Shown here in pieces: positions 1 through 8,012 of a DNA stretch of 42,174 bases (position 1 is its first letter; every line of letters starts with the position of its first letter). The stretch is from an uncultured bacterium (lineage in GTDB: Bacteria > Cyanobacteriota > Vampirovibrionia > Obscuribacterales > Obscuribacteraceae): positions 1 through 42,174 of the forward strand of contig CAJXZK010000009.1 of the NCBI GenBank assembly GCA_913063055.1. Direction: 5' to 3'. The position numbers were made by a program, and so were the translations under genes. The notes below the pieces were generated by a model. The model worked only from the letters and a program-made list of their open reading frames with translations, ran no database searches and was not told the DNA's origin.

Positions 1-72
1 TTTTTTCAAGCAGAAGACGGCATACGAGATCTAGTACGGTCTCGTGGGCTCGGAGATGTGTATAAGAGACAG
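1..72 (+). other. Illumina Nextera adapter (sequencing artefact)
   Basis: After six T bases, positions 7-30 match the Illumina P7 flow-cell sequence, 31-38 is an 8-base index (CTAGTACG, which I recognise as Nextera index N702), and 39-72 is the Nextera Read 2 adapter. Its last 19 bases, 54-72, are the Tn5 mosaic end. This is library DNA left in the assembly and not part of the genome. Real sequence starts at 73. Confidence 0.98.
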
Positions 73-2972
73 CCTTGCCAGCTGCCCGAGCTTCGCAGCA
101 AATTAGCAAATACATCGACATGGGTGTTGATTTGCAAGGCCGCAAACAGTACGGGCCAGCCCTTGATTCCTACAAGCGCGCCCTTGGTTTAAGCCAAGAT
201 CCAAAACAGCGCTCACAGATTCTCACCAACATGGGTACTGCTTTCCAGGCCACTGGTGACTACACCAATGCTATCAACAGCTATCAACAAGCACTTCAGC
301 TTGACGGCTCTAACCAAGCGGCATCTCAAGGTATTAAGACTGCAACTTCTGAGCAAAAAGACAAGGCCGTGGGCGATCTTTCTGCTGCAGCTGATGCTCT
401 CTTTAAGGCTGGCAACTACGATGGTGCCATTCAGAAGTATCAAGAGTTGCTCAAGAACGACCCTAACGATCCAGCTGTTCACTTCAATATTGGTGCTGCT
501 TATCAGCTCAAGAAAGACTATGACAATGCCATTGTTGAATACAACATGGCGATTAACCTAGACCCTAAAAACAAGAGCTATCAAGATTCTTTGGTTAAGG
601 TCAAAGACTTGAAAGTACAGCCAATCATCAACAACGCAGTGGCGAAGCACCAGGCTAAAGATTACGCCAGTGCCATTACACTCTATCAGCAAGCACTTGA
701 TGTAGTGCCTAACAACGCTAACCTTTGGTACAACCTGGCATCGGCTCAGTATGCCGCTCAAGACTATGCTGGAGCTCGTCGCTCTTATACTAAGAACATC
801 GAAGTCGACCCAGCCAGTCAGCCAGATAGTTTGTACTTCATCGCTACTATCGATGAGAATGCTGGCAATGGTGCCCAGGCTCGGGGCGAATATCAGCAGT
901 ATACGAACAAGGCTAAGGCCGGCCCTTACTTAACTCAAGCAAACGCTAGATTTGCCGCTTTGAGTAAGAATCCGAGTGACTGCATTAAGATCAAATCTGA
1001 GTCTGATCTGGCTCGCGATAAAGAAGCGACCGATTCTTACGCCAAGGCTGTTGATTTGCAGCGCTCTGGTCAATACGATCAAGCCATTGCTCTGTACTCA
1101 AAAGCAATTGAGATTCAGCCGCAGAATGCAGATTTCAAATATGCTATCGGTACTGCCTATCAACAGAAGGGCGATCTCGATCAAGCCCTTGCTTCTTATC
1201 GCCTAGCATCTAATATGATGCCTGCCAATGAAGACTATAAGAAAGCCATCAAAGACGCCACTGTGCTCAAAGCTGGTCCGCTCGTCAAGCAAGCTTATGA
1301 TAAGCAGACTGCTGGTGATATTGCCGGAGCAATTGATCTCTATAATCAGGCCTTGCAACTTGATACCGATAACGGCTCAATCTACATGAACTTGGGTGTT
1401 GCCTATCAAGCTTCGGATAACTTCCAGGGTGCTTATAGTGCCTACCAAAAAGCCTTCCAGTATGACCCTAAAGGTTGTGTTGATTGCTTATTCTTCATGG
1501 CTCAAATAGAAGAGAACAATAATCAGGCATCAGCAGCGGTAGGTCACTACTCACAGTATTGCCAGAAGGCACCAAGCGGTCAGTATGTTGCCACTGCTAA
1601 ATCGCGCATGGCCACATTGCAAACTAATCCTGGCGCGGTGCAGAAGCTCGCCACTACTGCCGATGTGAAGAACGCGCAGGCTGCAAGCGACGCTTACACC
1701 AAAGCTGTGAAGATGCAAGAAGCCACCGATTACGATGGTGCTATTACTCTCTATCAGCAAGCAATTTCAATGCAACCGAAAGAGCCTGCATATGTCTATG
1801 CCCTCGCCACTTGCTACCAGGCTAAAGGCGACTTCGACAATGCCATCACCAAGTACAAAGAAGCCATTGCTAAAGCTCCAGCCAATCAGGTTGATCAGTT
1901 CAAGCAAGCCCTCGCCTCAGCTCAATTGGCTCAAGCTACTCCAATAATGGATCAAGCTGTAGCTAAGCATAGTGGCGGCGACCCTGCTGGTGCCATTCCT
2001 CTATATGAAAAAGGTCTGGCTCTATATCCGCAGAACGCTCATGGCTACACTAACTTGGCTGGAGCCTATCAGGCAATTGATGATTTCAACAAGGCCAAAG
2101 CTAATTATCAAAAAGCCATTGATCAAGATCCCAAAGGCGAATCAGACAACTGGTACTTCATTGGTTTGATTGATGAAAACAATGGCCAGGTGCCAATTGC
2201 CCTTTCTGATTATGGCAAGTACGTAGCTGCTAAGCCAACAGGCACCTATGCCGGAGATGCTAAGGCTCGCTTGGCCAGACTAAAAGCTAACCCAGCTTCA
2301 GCTCAGAAACTCTCGACTCAAGCTCAAGTGAAGGCTTCGACTGCTGCTTCTGGCGCCTATAACGAAGCTGTTGAACTACAGAAGGCTCAGAAGTACGATG
2401 AAGCCATCGCTAAATACAAAGAAGCAATTGCGGCGACTCCGAACGAAGCTGGCTACTACTACAGCATGGGTACTTGCTACCAGGCTAAAGAAGACTTCGA
2501 TAATGCTTTGACTGCCTATCAAAAGGCCAGCCAAATCAACCCTGCTGAACCGGCTTACAAACAGCTAGTTGTTCAGATGAAGCAGAGCAAGGCTTCTCCA
2601 CTGGTCAATTCTGCTATTGAGAAGCAGACCAAGCCTGATGCCGCTGGTAAGTTTGACCTAGCTGGCGCCATTGCCGATTACGAAGCTGCTCTGAAGATTT
2701 CGGATGATGGCACCACTCATAGTTATCTTGGTACTGCTTATCAGGCTCAAGGCAACAACCAGAAAGCTCTGAGCGAATACACAAGGGCTCTGGCTCTTGA
2801 TAAAACTCTGGTTGATACCTACTATTACCTTGGTACTGTGTATGAAGCCTTGAAGCTTCCTGCTAAAGCCATAGAAGAGTACCAGCGCTTTGTGCGCACT
2901 GCCCCAGCCAACAATGGCAACATGGCTGCGGTAAAAGAGCGCTTGAAGTTGCTGGCCCCTGCTCGTAAATAA
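73..2972 (+). CDS. TPR super-repeat protein, 5'-truncated
   Basis: Large tetratricopeptide-repeat protein of at least 965 residues, probably a protein-interaction scaffold. The frame is open from the adapter junction, so the TTG at 75 is probably not the start and any signal peptide is missing. TPR units show the usual pattern (YDxAIxxYxxAIxxxP, then YxxGTxYQxxxDxxxA). They form super-repeats of about 220 residues beginning near residues 97, 316, 535 and 757. Each ends with a Y/FFxxxxxEN segment and a basic, Pro-containing linker; the last ends in an EEYQRFVRTAP segment. The stop lies 11 bases before the next gene, suggesting an operon. The TPR call is firm; the partner and location are unknown. 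Confidence 0.9.
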
Positions 2973-2983
2973 AAGAGAATCTT

Positions 2984-3619
2984 GTGCAACTAGCTGACCC
3001 CATAAAAAGGATGTTGAAGACTTACAATCAATGTCGCACCTACAGTGATCAAGGTTCCTTCTATAATTCGTCAGGGCCACTCTGCCTTGAGTATCAAACC
3101 GAGTTTGAGCGCACCAAACAGTTCAAGTTAACTTGGCGGCAAGTCAAAGATGACCCCGCAGCCGAATTGATGAGTGGCGAACTGCTAGCTAGCTCTTCGG
3201 GATCATCAGTGACTATGCGCTTAGATAGCCCTGGTGCCGAGACAAAAACTAAGACCCGCGATTACGTTATGGTGTTTGATGCCTTAGCCGATATTGAGGG
3301 CGTGATTCAGAGTCTGGTTATTGTTCCGCAGTATCTCTTCTATCCACCTGATGAAATTGTAGCCACTGGCCAGTTTGAAGATTTTGAAGAGTATGAAGAA
3401 GTCGTCTTCAACGACGAAGCCTGCGTTAAATTTAGTACTATGAATAATGGCATTCGCCGTGAGTTAGTGCTTTCACAAGTTGATGGCACCATGCGTCGCC
3501 ACTTTATGGGAACGGGCCTTATTGAAGGTGGCGAAGAAGTGCTCTCGGCCCTTGGCGCACCGATGTCTAATTGCCTTGATATTAGATCGGTCAAGTTAGA
3601 AGCCGGGATTTTCGGCTAA
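2984..3619 (+). CDS. Hypothetical protein, LolA/LolB-like
   Basis: 211-residue protein with no clear signal peptide. It shows alternating beta-strand text (a DYVMVFDALADIEG segment, then IVPQYLFYPPDEIVATG, then REL VLSQVDGTMRR) that reminds me of the lipoprotein-carrier LolA/LolB fold or related lipid-binding sheets. I cannot name a family. GTG at 2984 has an AGAG-type ribosome site and sits 11 bases after the TPR gene stop. ATG at 3011 is an alternative, but its AGG directly abuts the codon. It converges on the leftward gene ending at 3640. Function unknown. Confidence 0.7.
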   Translation: MQLADPIKRMLKTYNQCRTYSDQGSFYNSSGPLCLEYQTEFERTKQFKLTWRQVKDDPAAELMSGELLASSSGSSVTMRLDSPGAETKTKTRDYVMVFDALADIEGVIQSLVIVPQYLFYPPDEIVATGQFEDFEEYEEVVFNDEACVKFSTMNNGIRRELVLSQVDGTMRRHFMGTGLIEGGEEVLSALGAPMSNCLDIRSVKLEAGIFG

Positions 3620-3639
3620 CGTTGGTTTTGCTTGAGCAG

Positions 3640-4422
3640 CTACTTTTCTAGAATTATGTCAACGGCTTCGCTTTGACTGCGGTTGGTACGGCCAGATACA
3701 ACATCTCTGATTGAAGCGGCCTTTTTTAGTCCTGCTGGCAGAGTAAAGAAATTAGCTGCAACTGTAACCCTTTCGATTTTGGTGGTATCAAGATTGGTTT
3801 CTCTACTGCCCTTGTTTTTCATTCCGGTAATGAAATCGACTCGGCCATGCGTGCCAATAAATGTTAGTGGAATGCCGCCGTTGGTGGGAAGTTTGTAAGT
3901 GGCATAGAGGATTTTTTCAGTTTGGGGAGCGGCAATGCCATCCAGCTTGATAAATTTCATGGTTGTCCAGGGCGAAGTTAGTCGCTCAATTTTAAAGCCG
4001 TCGAGCATCATAGTTGAAGCTCTCATGGGCCGGTCTAATACTGTCCGATCTTTTCTGCCGATTAGCAATTCTGACAAGATTCCAGTGTCTTCGAATTCTT
4101 TCAAATCTTGTGTGAAATAGGTTTTGTCATCGGGGCGATAGATAGTTACTTTCCAGTCAGGTGCTTTGGCCACTAAAGTAAAACGCAGCTGGGCTGTATT
4201 GTCTAAGCGAATTGCATTTGGGGTAACGGTGAGTTGTTCTGTACCCATAAAGTAGTGGGTTTGATAGATGCGAACAGCTTGAATGGCCTTCGACCCTGGT
4301 CTGGGTTGCGCACCCCACGCTTGGTCGCCTGTTCCAAGCAAAAGGCCTGTACTGAGTAAAATGCAAAACCTGAGTAAAAGGCAAGCCGTAAGTAAGTTTT
4401 TTAGCTCATTCATAAGGCACAA
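3640..4422 (-). CDS. Exported hypothetical protein, paralog of the 4453-5298 product
   Basis: About 260 residues with a hydrophobic N-terminal segment (LLLRFCILLSTGLLLG) and a probable signal-peptidase site near AWG-A. The body is homologous to its upstream neighbour: both carry VAKAPDWxVTxxRxDDKxY, a DRTxx motif, YAxxKLPTNGGI, a TH(G/A)xxDxxTGMxNxGxRxT segment and a final SxxxVVS. The TTG at 4422 has AAGGA five bases upstream; ATG at 4413 is possible with a longer spacing. It is probably the last gene of the leftward lgt operon. The pair looks like a periplasmic family of unknown function. Confidence 0.78.
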   Translation of the reverse strand: MCLMNELKNLLTACLLLRFCILLSTGLLLGTGDQAWGAQPRPGSKAIQAVRIYQTHYFMGTEQLTVTPNAIRLDNTAQLRFTLVAKAPDWKVTIYRPDDKTYFTQDLKEFEDTGILSELLIGRKDRTVLDRPMRASTMMLDGFKIERLTSPWTTMKFIKLDGIAAPQTEKILYATYKLPTNGGIPLTFIGTHGRVDFITGMKNKGSRETNLDTTKIERVTVAANFFTLPAGLKKAASIRDVVSGRTNRSQSEAVDIILEK

Positions 4423-4452
4423 TCTTGTCCTTGCTTTAGGCTTGGAATTTGC

Positions 4453-5298
4453 CTAATTTTTTTTCTTGTGGTTAGTGCTGTCGGTGTTAGTCTTTGCTAC
4501 TGTTTTGCCATTGTGGCTATCGTTGCTGCCTCCAGCGCTATCGAATAATTCCTGATAGTCAGCGTCTGCTGCTCTGGTATTGGACGAGCTTACGACTTCA
4601 CTAACAGACTTTGCCAGCTTATAACCAGTTGGTGCTTTGAAAATACTTGGGGAAATATCGACCTCTTCAATCTTTGAGGTCTCAATATGGGTCTGCCTGC
4701 GCCCAGCATTGCTCATGCCGGTGACGTAATCTCTTCCTGCGTGTGTGGTCTGGTAGCCAATCGTTATGCCACCGTTGGTTGGTAGTTTGAAAATGGCGTA
4801 GTCCAGCCGTTCCAGTTCAGGCACATTCTGCGGCAGTGGAAGATACTTGAGCATTTTTTCTTTGCCGGTCATGCGCACTAGTTTTTGTCCACAAAATTCA
4901 AATGGAGTAACTCTGTATTGGTCATTGCGTTTATTCACTATAGTGCGATCTCTGATTGTCAGCACGAAACCTGACAAAAGCCCCGCTTGCTCAAAGTCAT
5001 GCAGACTTTTGCTGCAGTAGCTTTTATCGTCGTTGCGAAAAACTGTCACACGCCAATCTGGTGCTTTGGCCACGACGATATATTTAAGGCCGCTGGTATT
5101 TTCTAGCCGCATGCCTTTGCTGTTGAATGTCATCACGCTATTGCCCATAACATTGTGCGTCTGGGTAAGCCTGAGCGCCTTTTCGGCTTCGGCTGGAGGA
5201 GCGTTAACGGCTGAGAAAATTAGGGTTGTATAGCACGCCGAGACAGTTAGCAAAAATTTTGCTAGGGGTGAAAAGTAATCAGCTTTTGTTACCGACAT
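4453..5298 (-). CDS. Exported hypothetical protein, overlaps the end of lgt
   Basis: 281 residues. The N-terminus has a hydrophobic stretch (FLLTVSACYTTLIFSAV) and a plausible AEA-E cleavage site. The core aligns with the 3640-4422 product (APDWRVTVFRNDDKSY, KLPTNGGI, TGMSNAGRRQT). The tail is polar, Asn/Ser/Lys-rich and probably disordered. Its ATG lies inside the last codons of lgt, a 20-base overlap that suggests translational coupling. No catalytic motif is visible. The neighbourhood suggests an envelope role, which is inference only. Confidence 0.8.
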   Translation of the reverse strand: MSVTKADYFSPLAKFLLTVSACYTTLIFSAVNAPPAEAEKALRLTQTHNVMGNSVMTFNSKGMRLENTSGLKYIVVAKAPDWRVTVFRNDDKSYCSKSLHDFEQAGLLSGFVLTIRDRTIVNKRNDQYRVTPFEFCGQKLVRMTGKEKMLKYLPLPQNVPELERLDYAIFKLPTNGGITIGYQTTHAGRDYVTGMSNAGRRQTHIETSKIEEVDISPSIFKAPTGYKLAKSVSEVVSSSNTRAADADYQELFDSAGGSNDSHNGKTVAKTNTDSTNHKKKN

Positions 5299-6079
5299 TT
5301 TTCAGGTAGATCCTCAGCATCACGCACAAGGCTATCCCCATTGTACCTGCGCTGACCAAAAGCGGAATAGGTATATTCATGTAGTTAGCAATGCTGTCAA
5401 CCCGCAGTGGCTCGATCAATACGCGACCTAGCGAATAACCAGCAAGGTAGGCACAGCTTGTCATTCCAGGATATTTATTAGCTTTGGGAGCGATACCAAA
5501 ATAAAGCAAGAAAAAGAGGCCAAGATTCCAAATACTTTCGTAGAGAAATGTCGGGTGGAAGTAATTGAAAGTGCGGTACTCCATCGGTCTTGAATCAACC
5601 GGAATAAACAGTTTAAGGAAAAAATTGTCGTCAACCGGATGGCCAAAGGCTTCGGAATTGAAAAAATTGCCCCAGCGTCCCACGGCTTGGGCCAAGGGAA
5701 TGGAAGCCGCAAGAGTGTCGGCATATGCAAGCAGAGGAAGTTTTTCTCTTTTGAGATATATGTAAGCGGCAATGATGCCACCAATAAGGCCACCATGAAT
5801 AGATAGGCCGCCTTTCCATGTTGCCAGAATCTCACCTGGATGAATGAGAAAGTAACTGGGATTGAGGGCGGCATAGTAAAGCCGGGCTCCCAAGACTCCA
5901 GCGATGAAGCAGATTAGAGATAGATTGATCAGCTTGTCGCCATCAAGGCCGCGCGCCTTGCACATTTTTACTGAGGCAAAAACGGCAAGCATAAAACCCG
6001 CAGCAATCATCACCCCATACCAGCGCACGGTGAGCGGGCCTAGCTGGCAGAGTATGGGTCCGGGTGATTGAAATACCAT
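5279..6079 (-). CDS. lgt: Prolipoprotein diacylglyceryl transferase
   Basis: 266-residue integral membrane enzyme. It transfers diacylglycerol from phosphatidylglycerol to the lipobox cysteine of prolipoproteins, the first step of lipoprotein maturation in the inner membrane. Visible family signatures are the GGLSIHGGLIGG block with His95, the GRWGNFFNSE block at residues 134-143, HPTFLYES, and the late GRxLIExLRxD segment. Length and about seven hydrophobic segments fit the family. ATG at 6079 begins MVFQSPGPILCQLGPL, a normal Lgt N-terminus. It sits eight bases after a small exported protein and overlaps the downstream gene by 20 bases, so these are likely one transcript. Confidence 0.97.
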   Translation of the reverse strand: MVFQSPGPILCQLGPLTVRWYGVMIAAGFMLAVFASVKMCKARGLDGDKLINLSLICFIAGVLGARLYYAALNPSYFLIHPGEILATWKGGLSIHGGLIGGIIAAYIYLKREKLPLLAYADTLAASIPLAQAVGRWGNFFNSEAFGHPVDDNFFLKLFIPVDSRPMEYRTFNYFHPTFLYESIWNLGLFFLLYFGIAPKANKYPGMTSCAYLAGYSLGRVLIEPLRVDSIANYMNIPIPLLVSAGTMGIALCVMLRIYLKNVGNKS

Positions 6080-6087
6080 GTTATTAG

Positions 6088-6357
6088 CTAATAGGGTGCC
6101 TGGTCGTTAGGATACTGGCCGCCATAGACGTCTTTGGGCGCCTTACCTTTACTGCGATCTTGGTTGGCCGGAAGACCTGGATCATGCTGCTCGTCTGATG
6201 GATCGTCGCCGTGTGGATCTGGACCGTGAGGGTCGCCGCCATATTTTTGTAGTGGAACCATTTTGGGAGAGAGGTCGCCGGCGCTTGTCAACAGGGTGGT
6301 CTGAGCGGCAACAACGAGAAGTGCGGTGCTCAGGTTGGCGATAAGAACGCTTGACAT
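6088..6357 (-). CDS. Small exported Pro/Asp/His-rich protein
   Basis: 89 residues with an ideal ribosome site (GGAGGAATAG upstream of ATG at 6357). The N-terminus is a hydrophobic signal-like helix (SSVLIANLSTALLVVAAQTTLL). The rest is hydrophilic, with a GDPHGPDPHGDDPSDEQHDPG stretch of His/Asp/Pro that could bind metal, though this is inference. It is first in the leftward run to lgt and divergent from radA. A TATACT-like -10 lies upstream (AGTATA on the plus strand at 6402-6407). No family recognised. Confidence 0.75.
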   Translation of the reverse strand: MSSVLIANLSTALLVVAAQTTLLTSAGDLSPKMVPLQKYGGDPHGPDPHGDDPSDEQHDPGLPANQDRSKGKAPKDVYGGQYPNDQAPY

Positions 6358-6421
6358 GCTCTATTCCTCCACTAACTTTTAAGGTCTTGGCGAACAAGCA
6401 GCCAGTATAGAGTAGACGCCA

Positions 6422-6451
6422 TTGAATAGCGTTAAAATGTTGGCTTAGAAT
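6422..6451 (+). promoter_or_regulatory. Candidate promoter for radA
   Basis: TTGAAT (6422-6427), an 18-base spacer and TAGAAT (6446-6451) resemble a sigma-70 promoter upstream of radA. The implied start site leaves only about 10 bases before the ATG and would clip the GAGGG ribosome site, which weakens the call. Confidence 0.3.
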
Positions 6452-6467
6452 GAGGGATTAGTTTGGC

Positions 6468-8012
6468 ATGGCTAAGGGAAAATCGCGCTGGGTTTGCCAG
6501 CAATGCGGCTTTCAGAGCTCGCGCTCGATGGGGCGCTGTACTGAATGTGGCAATTGGAATTCGTTTGTAGAAGAGCTGGCGCCTGAAGACGAGAGCGCTA
6601 AAAAAGGTTTTGCTGCAAGACTTTCGGCTGTTACTGCTGCCGCTGGCTCCAATGGCGCTGGTGGCAATTCTTCCGCTCAGGCTAACAAAGCCTTGCCACT
6701 CTCACAAATCGATACCGATGAATCTGGTCGGCGTGAGACCGGTATGGCAGGCCTAGATGAAGTTTTAGGCGGCGGCCTCATGCCTGGTTCGGTCATTCTC
6801 ATTGCTGGAGATCCCGGTGTGGGCAAATCTACATTGCTTATGCAGGTGGCAAAAAATCTTTCTCGCAATCACCAGATTCTTTACATCACTGGTGAAGAGT
6901 CTGCGGCCCAGGTAAGTCTTAGGGCGGGACGTTTGGGTGTCACTTCCGACAATGTCTTGGTGGCCGCTGAGCAGAACGTCGTAAATGCCGCTGAAATGAT
7001 GTTAGCCAGTGATTCGGCCGTATGTGTGGTGGATAGTATTCAATCGGTCTATCACCCCGAAATTGCCAGTGCTGCGGGTTCTGTTAGTCAGGTAAGAGAA
7101 GGAACTCAGCTTCTCATCCATGCTGCTAAGCGCAAAAATATCGCTACTATTTTGGTCGGTCACGTCACCAAAGAAGGCACCATTGCTGGACCCCGTGTTT
7201 TAGAGCACATGGTTGATGTGGTTCTTCAGTTTGAAGGCGATCGTACCCGGCAGCTAAGAATTTTACGGGCAGTAAAAAATAGATTTGGATCAACGGCTGA
7301 GCTTGCCATATTTTCAATGTCCGAAGAAGGCTTGTCTGAAGTTGATAATCCTAGCGCTCTGTTTTTAGGCGATCGCCTCTCTAAGGTCGGACAGAAGCAA
7401 GCTCCTTCGGGAACAGCCGTTATTGCTGGGGGCGAAGGCAGTCGCAGCCTCTTGCTTGAAGTGCAAGCTCTGACTGTCTCTACACCGAATCCCTCGCCCA
7501 GGCGAGTGGTGAACGGCTGGGACTATAACCGCCTGTTGCAACTGGTTGCCGTGCTAGAAAAGCGCGCTGGGCTCCACCTTGCCCGCCTTGATGTCTATGT
7601 CAATATTGTTGGTGGCCTTGATTTTAGCGACCCGGCTGGCGACCTTGGAATTGCGCTGGCTGTCGCTACTTCGTTTTTAGATCGCTCTATTGATCCAGGT
7701 CTGGTGGCCGTTGGCGAAGTTGGCCTCACGGGAGAAATAAGACCAGTTTTGAATCTTGGTCAAAGGCTGAAAGAAGCTTCGCGTCTTGGTTTTAAGAAAG
7801 CTCTTGTGCCCCAGGCTTCGCTGCCTTTGAGCAATATACCTAAAGGCATGGAAGTAATAGGCGTAGAAAATATTTCAGAGGCCCTGCAAAAGGCCATACC
7901 AAACTTGATGTCGGGCTCAAGTTCTTCGGCCAAAAAGAATCTGGAAAAAAACTTGGCAAATACGCTCGAAATCAGTCAAAAATTAGAAGATGAAAGCATA
8001 CTCTCCCTCTGA
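6468..8012 (+). CDS. radA: DNA repair protein RadA/Sms
   Basis: 514-residue RecA-like ATPase that helps branch migration and processing of recombination intermediates. The N-terminal C4 zinc finger is intact (Cys10, Cys13, Cys24, Cys27). The Walker A motif GDPGVGKST is at residues 114-122, followed by the TGEES segment and the RadA-specific KNRFG motif at 270-274. The C-terminal third is the Lon-protease-like domain (GGLDFSDPAGDLGIALA, VGEVGLTGEIRPV) without peptidase function in this family. A Ser/Lys-rich tail follows. The last 23 bases overlap the start of uvrC, so the two repair genes are probably coupled. Confidence 0.97.
   Translation: MAKGKSRWVCQQCGFQSSRSMGRCTECGNWNSFVEELAPEDESAKKGFAARLSAVTAAAGSNGAGGNSSAQANKALPLSQIDTDESGRRETGMAGLDEVLGGGLMPGSVILIAGDPGVGKSTLLMQVAKNLSRNHQILYITGEESAAQVSLRAGRLGVTSDNVLVAAEQNVVNAAEMMLASDSAVCVVDSIQSVYHPEIASAAGSVSQVREGTQLLIHAAKRKNIATILVGHVTKEGTIAGPRVLEHMVDVVLQFEGDRTRQLRILRAVKNRFGSTAELAIFSMSEEGLSEVDNPSALFLGDRLSKVGQKQAPSGTAVIAGGEGSRSLLLEVQALTVSTPNPSPRRVVNGWDYNRLLQLVAVLEKRAGLHLARLDVYVNIVGGLDFSDPAGDLGIALAVATSFLDRSIDPGLVAVGEVGLTGEIRPVLNLGQRLKEASRLGFKKALVPQASLPLSNIPKGMEVIGVENISEALQKAIPNLMSGSSSSAKKNLEKNLANTLEISQKLEDESILSL

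Noticed and set aside
2658-3080. 140-residue minus-strand ORF across the end of the TPR gene
   Set aside because: It overlaps two well-supported plus-strand genes and has no motif or ribosome site.
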